From: JBHJHK01 sp050330975
GTDB lineage: Bacteria; Pseudomonadota; Gammaproteobacteria; Competibacterales; Competibacteraceae
Reading direction: 5' to 3'
Length of the DNA stretch: 23,783 nucleotides
NCBI GenBank assembly: GCA_050330975.1
Contig: JBHJHK010000093.1
Location: forward strand, 1 to 23,783
Shown here in pieces: positions 8,280-15,822 of the stretch. The notes beneath the pieces are model-generated. The model did not search any database and was not told the DNA's origin. It saw nothing but the letters and a program-made list of their open reading frames with translations. Positions within the stretch are counted from its first letter, which is position 1. Every line of letters starts with the position of its first letter. The position numbers and the translations under genes were made by a program.

Positions 8280-9995
8280 CTACTGGGGCTGGCCAGCGTT
8301 GGCTGGCCGAGCGGCCGGCAGGTAGGGCTTGGAGAACTCAGTCAGCCAGTCGTTGCTGGACGGCGGCGAGGCATCGTCGATTTTGATCCGCTGTTGGTCG
8401 GTGGTGTCCCGGTCGCGGATAGTCACCGTGCCGTCCTTGAGGGAGTCCCCGTCGACGGTGAGACAGTAGGGGGTACCGATTTCGTCGTGGCGGGCGTAGC
8501 GCCGGCCCACGGCGTGTTGCTCGTCGTATTTGGCGTTGACCCCGGCGCGGAAGAACTGTTGGACGATTTCCCGGGCCAGCTCGGGCATGCCGTCTTTTTT
8601 CACCAGGGGCAGCACCGCGGCCTTAAAGGGGGCCAGGCGGGGGTGGAGTTTCATCACCCGGCGACTCTTCACCTGCCCCGAGGCGTCGGGACGGGGGGAA
8701 TCGTAGCCATAGGCGTCCAGGAGAAACATCAAGGTGGCCCGGGTGGCGCCGGCGGCGGGCTCGATGACATAGGGCACATAGCGCCAGCCCGGCTTGCCGG
8801 TGGCGGGGTCGGGCTTCTCCTGGTCGAAGTAGCTCAACGACTCCCCGGAGTGCTCGCTGTGTTTGCGCAGGTCGTAGTCGGTGCGGCTGGCCACCCCCTC
8901 TAGCTCACCCCAGCCCCAGGGATAGTGGTACTCGATGTCGTAGCAGCGGTCGGCGTAGTGGGCCAGTTCGTCGTCGTCGTGGGGGCGGGCCCGGAGCCTG
9001 TCGGGGTGGTTGACGTAGTGGCGGTACCAGTTGAGGCGTTGTTCCTTCCAGTACTCCAACCACTGACCCTGGGTGCCGGGCTCGACGAAGTACTCCATCT
9101 CCATTTGTTCGAATTCCAAAGAGCGGAAGATGAAGTGTTCCACGGTGATTTCGTTGCGAAACGACTTGCCCATCTGGGCGATGCCAAAGGGGATTTTCAT
9201 CCCCATGGCCCGCTGGACGTTGAGGAATTGGACAAACATGGCCTGGGCGGTTTCCGGGCGCAGATAAACCGCCGAGGCGCACATTTTTTGGTCGAGGATG
9301 GCGCGGACGGCTTGGGCATCTAGATTTTGTCCCGCCAGGGCTTGGGCCATGTCATCCAGGGGATCCACCGCCCCCAAGGAGGTGCGAAACATCAAGTTGA
9401 ACTGGCGTTCTTCGCTCAAAAACGGGCTGTTGAGGGTGGGGCTCACATAGCCCCTAAAGGGAAAGGTATGGCTTGGGGTGTCGGCGGCGCGGGGGAAAAA
9501 ACCCACGCTGTGGCCATCGATGACCCGCAGACCCAGGAGATTTTTGCCGTCGCGGCGCAGTTCGACGTCGTAGTGGCGTTGGATGAGTTCTTGGTAGGTC
9601 TTGGCCTGGCCCTTGTCGGCGCAGGTCAAGGGCAACTCGTCGCCGGGGGATGGCCGGGGGGCCTTGTCGGCCCGAAACCGCTCCTTGCTGACGAGGCAGT
9701 CCACGAGGGGATCGGAAAATCCCGCCAGGTGCCCCGAGGCCTCCCACACCTTGGGGTGCATCATGATGGCGGCGTCGAGGCCCACCACGTCTTCTCGCTG
9801 GTGGACCATGGCCCGCCACCACTCTGCCATGATGTTGCGCTTGAGTTCGGCCCCCAGGGGGCCGTAGTCGTAACAACTCTTGAGGCCGCCGTAGATCTCG
9901 CTGGAGGGGAATACAAACCCCCGCTGTTTGCACAGCGAGACGATTTCCTTCATGGGGTCAGCAGAAGAGGTCGGTGCGGCGTCGGCGGAGCTCAT
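8280..9995 (-). CDS. glyS: glycyl-tRNA synthetase, single-chain (alpha2) class II type
   Basis: This cytoplasmic enzyme charges tRNA-Gly. The 571-residue protein has the eukaryote/archaea/Deinococcus-like single-chain layout: GFVFPSSEIYGG (27-38), class II motif 1 around YDYGPLGAEL (42-51), motif 2 FRNEI (279-283) with LEFEQMEMEYF (293-303), the motif-3 region GATRATLMFLLDAYG, and a C-terminal anticodon-binding domain (about 465-555). Oddly, residues about 110-195 hold a long insertion where bacterial relatives usually have a short CxxC-bearing stretch before EPRQFNLMF. Here that becomes LSEERQFNLMF and no CxxC is seen. The first in-frame ATG is at 9995; Met15 (ATG at 9953) is closer to the usual family N-terminus. 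A weak promoter-like pair on the minus strand (TTGCGC at 10035-10030, GATACG at 10012-10007, 17-nt spacer) would leave almost no leader for the 9995 start and so favours 9953. Neither start has a good ribosome-binding site. Confidence 0.93.
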   Translation of the reverse strand: MSSADAAPTSSADPMKEIVSLCKQRGFVFPSSEIYGGLKSCYDYGPLGAELKRNIMAEWWRAMVHQREDVVGLDAAIMMHPKVWEASGHLAGFSDPLVDCLVSKERFRADKAPRPSPGDELPLTCADKGQAKTYQELIQRHYDVELRRDGKNLLGLRVIDGHSVGFFPRAADTPSHTFPFRGYVSPTLNSPFLSEERQFNLMFRTSLGAVDPLDDMAQALAGQNLDAQAVRAILDQKMCASAVYLRPETAQAMFVQFLNVQRAMGMKIPFGIAQMGKSFRNEITVEHFIFRSLEFEQMEMEYFVEPGTQGQWLEYWKEQRLNWYRHYVNHPDRLRARPHDDDELAHYADRCYDIEYHYPWGWGELEGVASRTDYDLRKHSEHSGESLSYFDQEKPDPATGKPGWRYVPYVIEPAAGATRATLMFLLDAYGYDSPRPDASGQVKSRRVMKLHPRLAPFKAAVLPLVKKDGMPELAREIVQQFFRAGVNAKYDEQHAVGRRYARHDEIGTPYCLTVDGDSLKDGTVTIRDRDTTDQQRIKIDDASPPSSNDWLTEFSKPYLPAARPANAGQPQ

Positions 9996-10113
9996 AGGGC
10001 GAATACCGTATCAAACCGTGACAGGGGAAGCGCAAAGACCGTCATTGTGTCGTCAACGGCGGCGAAAATCCAGGGTGAGGGGCGGCTACAGCGCTGCCCT
10101 GGGGATATTCCGT

Positions 10114-10677
10114 TCAGTTGCCCGCCGCCACCTCTAAAGTGATGAGCCCCCCCAGGGTGGCGCGGATTTGTTCGAGGGTGAGGAAATCGGACAACAACTC
10201 GTCGGGTTGGAGCCAGCCACAGAGGAGTTGGTAGACCTGGGGTTGCTCGGGGGAGGCCAGGCGCATCACCGTGGCGTAGGTGAGGAGTCCCCGGTCGTCG
10301 CCACCCCGCTCCGGGGGGACCTCCCCGGCCAGTATCGGGGTGGGGGTGTTGAGACCGACGATCTCCTTGCGTTGCTCAAAGGTCCTTTCGACGGTGAAGC
10401 GGTCGGGGTTGAGGGTCATGGGTTCCTCGGCACCGGCTTTGGTCAGGCGCAGTTGGCAGTAGGGGCGCAGGGTATCGGCGGCGAAGACCAGTTGGCCGTC
10501 TTGAATTTCCCGGGTGTACTGGCGGGGGGGAAACACCACCGGGGCGTTGAGCACCACGTCGCTCCCCGGGGGAACCGGGACGAAGGGTGCCGAGGGCAGA
10601 GTGCTGCAGGCGCCGAGGAGCACCAGCGCGCAAACCCCCAAGGTCGGGGGCAGGGAAGAAGGAATGGGGGTAAACAT
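10114..10677 (-). CDS. predicted outer-membrane lipoprotein, function unknown
   Basis: The 187-residue protein has a type II signal peptide: a hydrophobic stretch ending in the lipobox LLGAC (Cys24), followed by Ser at +2, which predicts outer-membrane sorting. The n-region lacks the usual Lys/Arg. The mature part (about 163 residues) looks beta-rich, has two further Cys (in RPYCQLRL and LLCGWLQP) and has no motif I recognise. The frame is open upstream to 11328, but that extension is the antisense-frame shadow of the neighbouring gene, so I chose the ATG at 10677 just before the signal peptide. It lies between an unrecognised gene and glyS in the same direction. Confidence 0.75.
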   Translation of the reverse strand: MFTPIPSSLPPTLGVCALVLLGACSTLPSAPFVPVPPGSDVVLNAPVVFPPRQYTREIQDGQLVFAADTLRPYCQLRLTKAGAEEPMTLNPDRFTVERTFEQRKEIVGLNTPTPILAGEVPPERGGDDRGLLTYATVMRLASPEQPQVYQLLCGWLQPDELLSDFLTLEQIRATLGGLITLEVAAGN

Positions 10678-10766
10678 GGCGATGACACACGACCTCTGGC
10701 AGGAGAAACCACAGGAGAGCAATACGCCCTCGGGGTGTGGCCCATCACGACGATCAGGCACAATTC

Positions 10767-11264
10767 CTAAGATGACGGCGGCAGGTCTCCCGTTCCCTTG
10801 GCGGGGGCTTGAGGTGTCAGGGCAAAGCCTCCCCAGGGATTTTTGTAGCGCAGGCCGTAGAGGCCTTCGATGGCGTGGTTGAGGCTCAACACCTCGCAGG
10901 ACTGGGGTGGCATCCCCTGCTTGAGCAGCCAGTTGCGCTGGAACACCAATTGGTTGATGGCCGGCACAAAGCCCGCCGCCTCGAAGAAGCCGGCGATAAA
11001 CGCCAGGACGTCGGTGCGCTCTCGGTACTCGTACAAATATTGGTCGAAATAGATGAACAGCTTGAGGAACCGCTGGCAGGCGAACAGGACGTTTTCTTCG
11101 TCCTGGAAGGGGTAGCGGCAGATGAGGGGGATGACATCGGGGTGATAAGTGGTGGGGGGTTTGATCCCCAAGTACTGGACGATATCTTCCTCGCTGACGC
11201 TGTCCAGCCACACGAAGCTGGGTTCGCCACTGAATACGAGGGCTTCCACGGCGTGATAGGACAT
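10767..11264 (-). CDS. conserved-looking cytoplasmic protein, family not recognised
   Basis: The protein has 165 residues, no signal peptide and no clear membrane segment, and is rich in aromatic residues. It reads like a compact globular helical protein, for example DVIPLICRYPFQDEENV, FLKLFIYFDQYLYEYRER and FIAGFFEAAGF. Codon use matches the neighbours. The C-terminal 15 residues are Pro/Gly/Ser-rich and look disordered. It begins the minus-strand run that leads through the lipoprotein gene to glyS, egtB and the histidine kinase, and it is divergent from the polysaccharide export operon. The ATG at 11264 has no good ribosome-binding site. I assign no function. Confidence 0.7.
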   Translation of the reverse strand: MSYHAVEALVFSGEPSFVWLDSVSEEDIVQYLGIKPPTTYHPDVIPLICRYPFQDEENVLFACQRFLKLFIYFDQYLYEYRERTDVLAFIAGFFEAAGFVPAINQLVFQRNWLLKQGMPPQSCEVLSLNHAIEGLYGLRYKNPWGGFALTPQAPAKGTGDLPPSS

Positions 11265-11308
11265 GATCGATGGCGCTGGACAGGTGGCGATGGCGGCCTA
11301 GAGGGAGA

Positions 11309-11325
11309 TATCCCCGACGGGGATA
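11309..11325. other. small palindrome in the divergent intergenic region
   Basis: TATCCCC and GGGGATA form a 7-bp inverted repeat around GAC. It lies in the 159-nt gap between the minus-strand gene starting at 11264 and the plus-strand permease, where both promoters must lie. It could be an operator or an RNA hairpin. I could not pick convincing -35/-10 boxes on either strand. Confidence 0.3.
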
Positions 11326-11423
11326 CAACGATAACAGTTGTTGCCGTCCCCTTGAAGGGTCGGGGGATGGCTTGCGGCCGTGGCTCTGGTAGTGTTCCCT
11401 AGGTACCCAACCCTTTGCTGTGG

Positions 11424-12242
11424 ATGGCCCCCGGCGGGTGGAGATGCCCCGCCCTCCCCTTGGAAGCGTTGCCCTTGAACGTCCCCTTACTCCTCACCTT
11501 CGCCCGCCAAGACCTGGTGGATCGCTATGCCGGCTCCCTGTTGGGGGCGGGCTGGACCTTTCTCCACCCCTTGGCCCAGATTTTGATCTTCGTCGCCATC
11601 TTCTCTGGTCTCATGGGGGCCCGGCTGCCGGGTTCCGATGCCACCTATGGCTACAGCATCTACCTGGTGTCTGGTCTTATCGCCTGGCTGGCCTTCGCCA
11701 ACACCGTGACCCGCACCTGCGATGTGTTCGCCGCCAAGGGGGGGATCCTCCGCAAGGTGCCCGTGCCCCTCATGCACCTACCGTTGTATATCGTCCTCTC
11801 GGAAAGTGTTATTTATATCATCTCCTTGAGTCTGTTTGGCGCTTTTCTCCTGGCCATTGGCCAAGGGCCCACCCCGGCGGTGGTGTTGTTGCCCTTTGTC
11901 TTTGCCCTCCAGCAGCTGTTCGCCTATGCCTTGGGGCTGTGGGTCGCCATGCTGGGGGTGTTCTTCAAGGACCTTCGGGAGCTGGTCACGGTGTTGCTGC
12001 AGTTCTGGTTTTGGTTTACACCCATAGTCTATGTCGATACCATATTGCCGCCTTGGGCCAGCGCCCTGTTGGTCTACAATCCGGCCAACGCCTTCATCTC
12101 GGCCTACCACGCCATGTTCATCCCCGGCGAAACCGTGGCCATCGCTCCGCTAGTCGCCTTGGTGGTGGTGGTCCAGGGTCTATTGATGGCCGCCTATGGG
12201 GCGTTTAGAAAACTCGAAAAAGACCTCCGGGACTTCCTGTGA
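11424..12242 (+). CDS. wzm: ABC-2 type polysaccharide export permease (Wzm family)
   Basis: This is the membrane half of an ABC exporter that moves lipid-linked polysaccharide (O-antigen or similar) across the inner membrane. The N-terminal amphipathic motif LLLTFARQDLVDRYAGSLLGAGW matches the LxxRDLxxRYRGSxLGxxW signature of Wzm/KpsM-type permeases. About six hydrophobic segments follow, starting at WTFLHPLAQILIFVAIF and including LQFWFWFTPIVYV, and the protein ends with a charged KLEKDLRDFL. From the ATG at 11424 it has 272 residues, near the usual family length. Translation may instead begin at TTG 11415 or at a TTG closer to the RQDL motif. No convincing ribosome-binding site decides this. 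It is the first gene of the plus-strand glycan operon and pairs with the ATPase at 12448. Confidence 0.88.
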   Translation: MAPGGWRCPALPLEALPLNVPLLLTFARQDLVDRYAGSLLGAGWTFLHPLAQILIFVAIFSGLMGARLPGSDATYGYSIYLVSGLIAWLAFANTVTRTCDVFAAKGGILRKVPVPLMHLPLYIVLSESVIYIISLSLFGAFLLAIGQGPTPAVVLLPFVFALQQLFAYALGLWVAMLGVFFKDLRELVTVLLQFWFWFTPIVYVDTILPPWASALLVYNPANAFISAYHAMFIPGETVAIAPLVALVVVVQGLLMAAYGAFRKLEKDLRDFL

Positions 12243-12277
12243 CCACCCTGCCCCCCCCTACGCCCAAGACCTGAGCC

Positions 12278-12451
12278 ATGATCGCCTTTGTCCTCTTCGC
12301 CGCCCTTGGCGCCGTCCTCTGTGCTGGGGGGCTTTGGTGGTCTCACCGCTCGAGACAGCGCTTTGCGGGTTTGTGGCAATTCACCTGGATCAACCTCTAT
12401 TTGGCGGCGGTGTTTATTCTCGCCGACCTGTGCCACGGGGTCATCCGTTGA
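12278..12451 (+). CDS. 57-aa two-helix membrane protein between wzm and wzt
   Basis: An ATG at 12278 opens a 57-codon frame ending with TGA at 12449-12451. It has two hydrophobic segments (about 2-21 and 36-50) joined by a basic loop, SHRSRQR, the pattern of a small inner-membrane hairpin protein with a cytoplasmic loop. Support for reality: it fills the gap left between wzm and wzt, uses the same GC-rich codons, and its TGA overlaps the probable TTG start of wzt (TTGA), a typical coupling. The ribosome-binding site is weak. I do not recognise a family. It may be an accessory subunit of the exporter. Confidence 0.6.
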   Translation: MIAFVLFAALGAVLCAGGLWWSHRSRQRFAGLWQFTWINLYLAAVFILADLCHGVIR

Positions 12452-13701
12452 TCGTCCGGGCCGTCGACCTCCACAAGCAATTTCGCCTCTACAAAAGGCC
12501 CGCCGACCGGCTGTGGGAACTCCTCGGAGGCGGTTGTCGCCACCGGGTATACCAGGCCTTGGCAGGGGTCGATTTCGCCTTGGCGCCGGGGGAGACCTTG
12601 GGCGTCATCGGTCCCAACGGAGCCGGCAAATCCACCCTTCTCAAGCTCCTCACCGGGGTATTGCTCCCCGATCGCGGTCGCATCGAGGTGACGGGGCGGG
12701 TGACGGGGCTTTTGGAGCTGGGGACCGGCTTTGACATGGCACAAAGCGGTTGGGCCAATATCGCCATCAACGGCCTTCTCCTGGGGATGACCCCCGCCGA
12801 AATCCAGCGCCGCCGGGAGGCCATCGTCGAGTTCGCCGAACTGGGGGGCTACATCCAAGAGCCCCTGCGCACCTATTCCTCGGGAATGGTCATGCGGCTG
12901 GGATTCGCCGTGGCCATCCACGCCGAGCCCCAGTGTTTTTTGGTGGACGAGGCGTTGGCGGTGGGCGACGCCCACTTCCAGCAAAAGTGTCTTCGGCGCC
13001 TCAAGCAATTTCGCGCCGCTGGCGGGGCGGTGATCCTGGTGTCCCACGACCTCAACGCCGTCAAGTTATTGTGCGACCGGGCGCTGCTCCTCTGTGACGG
13101 CAAGGTGCGGGCCCAGGGGGATCCCGAGGTGGTGGTCAACGACTACAACGCCCTGGTGGCCGAGCTCAACGACCAGGAGGGCCAAATGCTCACCCAGGCC
13201 GAATCCCGGGGCTATGGCACCCTGACCGTAGCCATCACGGCCGTGGCCGTGGTGGGGGAGCGTTCCGGGGCCGCGGTGGTGGGGGCCGGCGAAATCACCA
13301 CCATCGCCGTGACCGTGGCGGCCCAAGGGGCCGTCGACGACGTGGTGGTGGGGATGCTGATTCGCGATCGCTTTGGCCAAGATGTGTTTGGCATCAACAG
13401 CTATCACCTGGGTCAACCCATCGCCTTGGCGGCGGGGCAGGTGCTCACGGCGCATTTTTCCCTGGCCATGGACCTGGGGCCGGGGAAGTACACCCTGACC
13501 GCCGCCGTCCACCGCGGAGAGAACCACGTCGACCACTGCTACCATTGGCAAGACCACGCCGCTACCTTTGAAGTGGTGGGATACAGCGGCCCGGTGTTCG
13601 CCGGTCTTTGCCGGCTTCACCCCACCTTGACCCTGACCCCATCTGCCCCGGGGGCGGGAACCACCCCGGACCCCGCGAGGTTGTCCCCTTGTCCCGGTTG
13701 A
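12448..13701 (+). CDS. wzt: polysaccharide ABC exporter ATPase with C-terminal carbohydrate-binding extension (Wzt family)
   Basis: This is the ATPase partner of the permease at 11424 and drives glycan export. The 417-residue protein has Walker A GPNGAGKS (55-62), the family-typical signature YSSGM in place of LSGGQ, Walker B CFLVDEALAVGD and the switch His in LVSHDLNAV. The nucleotide-binding domain ends near residue 240. A beta-rich extension of about 170 residues follows, including VVVGMLIRDRFGQDVFGIN, a typical Wzt C-terminal sequence. In E. coli O8/O9a Wzt, this domain binds the modified non-reducing end of the finished O-antigen. The frame is open further upstream, but homology starts at IVRAVDLHKQF, so I chose TTG 12448, which overlaps the preceding TGA. 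The last 30 residues are Pro/Thr-rich. The stop again overlaps the next gene's TTG. Confidence 0.9.
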   Translation: MIVRAVDLHKQFRLYKRPADRLWELLGGGCRHRVYQALAGVDFALAPGETLGVIGPNGAGKSTLLKLLTGVLLPDRGRIEVTGRVTGLLELGTGFDMAQSGWANIAINGLLLGMTPAEIQRRREAIVEFAELGGYIQEPLRTYSSGMVMRLGFAVAIHAEPQCFLVDEALAVGDAHFQQKCLRRLKQFRAAGGAVILVSHDLNAVKLLCDRALLLCDGKVRAQGDPEVVVNDYNALVAELNDQEGQMLTQAESRGYGTLTVAITAVAVVGERSGAAVVGAGEITTIAVTVAAQGAVDDVVVGMLIRDRFGQDVFGINSYHLGQPIALAAGQVLTAHFSLAMDLGPGKYTLTAAVHRGENHVDHCYHWQDHAATFEVVGYSGPVFAGLCRLHPTLTLTPSAPGAGTTPDPARLSPCPG

Positions 13702-15749
13702 GCGTGCCCCCGGTGGATGCCCCGGCGGTGCGCGCCGCCTTGGAGGCCGTCCTACCCCCGGGAGAGTCGGCGGCGGAGGGGGTGTCCCCCCAGGGCTCGT
13801 TGGCCGAGGCTTTGGAGGGGGCATCCCCCGTCGTCCCCCCCCCTTGGCCCGCAATTCCCCAACCCAAGCCACCCCAGTCGCCCCGGGACAGCTACCGCTT
13901 GGCGGACTTCACGGACCTCCACGACCGAGAATTTATCAGCCAAGCCTACTGGGGCGTCCTGGGCAGGGCCCCCGACGCCCCGGGCCTCGCCCACTACCTC
14001 CAGCAACTGCGCAGCGGGGCAGTGAGCAAGCCAGAAATCTTGGTGAGCCTGCGCCATTCCCCCGAGGGACGCCAACGGGGGGCGACTATCCGGGGTCTGT
14101 GGCCCCACTTCGCCTTTGCCCTGGGGGCCCGGCTGCCGGGGGTGGGGGTTGGGGTGCGCTGGTTGGCGGCGCTGGTGGGTTTGGTGGGTTTGGTGCGCAA
14201 CCTGCGGGCCTTTGAGACCCACAACCACCGCCGGCAAGGGGAGCGGGACGCCCTGTTCAACGCCCTGTCGGCCCAGACGGCGGCGGCGGTGGCCACCCAC
14301 GAGGCCGCCTTGGCCGAGGTGGCCGCCGAGCAGCGGCGGGCGGCGGCTCGCCTGGACACCCTAGAAGCCGCCACCCAAGCCCTGGGGACTCGCATTGTCG
14401 CTCTAGAGGGGCGGCTCGCCACCGAGCTGGCCCGCCTGGAGGGCCAAGGTGAGGCCCGTTGGCAGGCCCAGGGCCAACGGGAGGGGCGCCTGGTGGGCCG
14501 CTTGGCCCAAGTGGAGACGGGCAAGGCCGACCGGGGCCAAGTGGGGGAGGGGCTGGGCCAGATGGAGCGCGTAAAGCATTGGGTCACCCAACGGGAGGCC
14601 GCCAAGGCCCACGCCCGGGCCGTGGCGCGCCGGGCGGGGGCCCGGGCCCAGGTGGAGGCCGGCAAGGCCGACGACCGGGCCGTGGCGCGCCTGGCGGGTC
14701 GCCTGGCCCAGGTGGAGGCCGGCAAGGCCGACCGGGGCCAAGTGGGGGAGGGGCTGGCGCGTTTGGAGCGTGTCAAGTTGGCCAATGGTCACCGCCTCGA
14801 CACCCTGGACCACCGCTTCGATACCCTGCTGGGGGACCTGCGGGGCATGGCCCAGCAGCAACACCATCTGGATGCCGTGGCCCAAGACCTCCAGCGGAGC
14901 CATTGGTCCCAAGAAACCCTGGTCGAGGAGCTCCAGACCACCTTGAACCGCCTCGGTGAGGAATTGCGCCACGACCTCGCCGGCCTGGGACTGCAACTCG
15001 CCGACCAACGCCGCCGCTGGGCCGCCCTGGGGGAGGCGAGGGGGACCGTCGCCCCGGCGCCAGGGCCCGCCGCGCCGGCGGCGGCCGACGAGGCCCCGTC
15101 TGGGGCGGAGGCCGTCGTCCTCGACGCCCTGTACGTGACCTTCGAAGACCAATTTCGCGGCAGTCGCGGCGCCATCGCCGCCAATCAGCGCCTCTATTTG
15201 GACCACCTCCCAGACCCCGCCGCCCTGCCCTTGGAGGTGGTGGATTTGGGCTGTGGCCGCGGGGAATGGCTGGAGCTCCTGGCGGCCCATGGCCGCAAAG
15301 CCGTGGGCGTGGACAGCAATGCCGCCATGGTGCGGGAATGTCGCGAGCGGGGTCTCGACGCGGTCTGCGAGCGAGCCGAGGGGTTCCTAGCCCGCCTGGC
15401 CCAGGAGAGCGTAGCGGCGGTGACGGGGTTCCACATCGTCGAGCACCTGCCCTTTGAAGTGCTGGTGGCCTTGATGGAGCACAGCCAACGGGTGTTGGCC
15501 CCCGGCGGGGTGGCGATCTTTGAAACCCCCAACCCGGAAAACTTGGTGGTGAGTGGCTATACCTTCCACATGGACCCCACCCACCGCCGACCGCTGCCGC
15601 CGCCGCTGCTCCAACACCTGGCCACCGTGGCGGGCTTTGGCCGCGCCGACATTCTGCGCCGCCACCCCCGCCGGGAAGACAGCTCAGACCCCACCGTGAC
15701 CAAGTGGCTGTGCGCCCCGGTGGACTACGCCCTCATCGCCCGCAAGTGA
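13698..15749 (+). CDS. DUF4214 / coiled-coil / SAM methyltransferase fusion; candidate glycan chain terminator and ruler
   Basis: The 683-residue protein starts at the probable TTG 13698, which overlaps the wzt stop (TTGA); GTG 13704 is an alternative. In order: a Pro-rich leader (1-62); a DUF4214-like helical domain (about 65-125, with REFISQAYWGVLGRAPDAPGL); a short hydrophobic stretch (about 152-167); a long Ala/Arg/Glu/Gln-rich coiled-coil region (about 175-445) with internal repeats; an Ala/Pro linker; and a class I SAM methyltransferase (about 475-683) with motif I VVDLGCGRGEW, the acidic motif GVDSN, FHIVEHL, and the post-motif LAPGGVAIFETPNPEN. Chain-terminating enzymes such as WbdD also join a methyltransferase to a coiled-coil ruler, though in the opposite order. 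The direct coupling to wzt supports that role but does not prove it. No WbdD-like kinase domain is seen. Confidence 0.82.
   Translation: MSVPPVDAPAVRAALEAVLPPGESAAEGVSPQGSLAEALEGASPVVPPPWPAIPQPKPPQSPRDSYRLADFTDLHDREFISQAYWGVLGRAPDAPGLAHYLQQLRSGAVSKPEILVSLRHSPEGRQRGATIRGLWPHFAFALGARLPGVGVGVRWLAALVGLVGLVRNLRAFETHNHRRQGERDALFNALSAQTAAAVATHEAALAEVAAEQRRAAARLDTLEAATQALGTRIVALEGRLATELARLEGQGEARWQAQGQREGRLVGRLAQVETGKADRGQVGEGLGQMERVKHWVTQREAAKAHARAVARRAGARAQVEAGKADDRAVARLAGRLAQVEAGKADRGQVGEGLARLERVKLANGHRLDTLDHRFDTLLGDLRGMAQQQHHLDAVAQDLQRSHWSQETLVEELQTTLNRLGEELRHDLAGLGLQLADQRRRWAALGEARGTVAPAPGPAAPAAADEAPSGAEAVVLDALYVTFEDQFRGSRGAIAANQRLYLDHLPDPAALPLEVVDLGCGRGEWLELLAAHGRKAVGVDSNAAMVRECRERGLDAVCERAEGFLARLAQESVAAVTGFHIVEHLPFEVLVALMEHSQRVLAPGGVAIFETPNPENLVVSGYTFHMDPTHRRPLPPPLLQHLATVAGFGRADILRRHPRREDSSDPTVTKWLCAPVDYALIARK
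14487..14777 (+). repeat. internal repeats in the coiled-coil coding region
   Basis: Residues 264-293 (14487-14576) recur nearly identically at 331-360 (14688-14777). Both contain GRLAQVE, GKADRGQVGEGL and ERVK. In between, a 60-bp (20-residue) unit is repeated in tandem at 14616-14675 and 14676-14735, sharing RAVAR and QVEAGKAD. Third-position identity is high, so the duplications are recent at the DNA level. All units are multiples of three bases, so gain or loss of copies would keep the reading frame and change only the length of the rod. Confidence 0.88.
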
Positions 15750-15822
15750 GACCGGCGACGGGCCTGGTCGCCCCCCGTGAACCGTTTACCGCCATCGTCC
15801 ACCCACCTATTGCGCCCAAACC

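Noticed and set aside
8280..10142. Plus-strand frames opposite glyS (up to 271 residues)
   Set aside because: They are antisense shadows of a strongly conserved synthetase and have no recognisable domain.
10114..11328. A single 404-residue minus-strand protein covering two genes
   Set aside because: Only the last 187 residues (from the ATG at 10677) look like protein. The first part is Arg/Pro-rich shadow of the 165-aa gene at 10767-11264 in another frame.
12196..12447. Upstream extension of wzt
   Set aside because: The extra 84 residues have no ABC-ATPase similarity and overlap the end of wzm and the 57-aa membrane protein. The homologous part starts at the TTG 12448.
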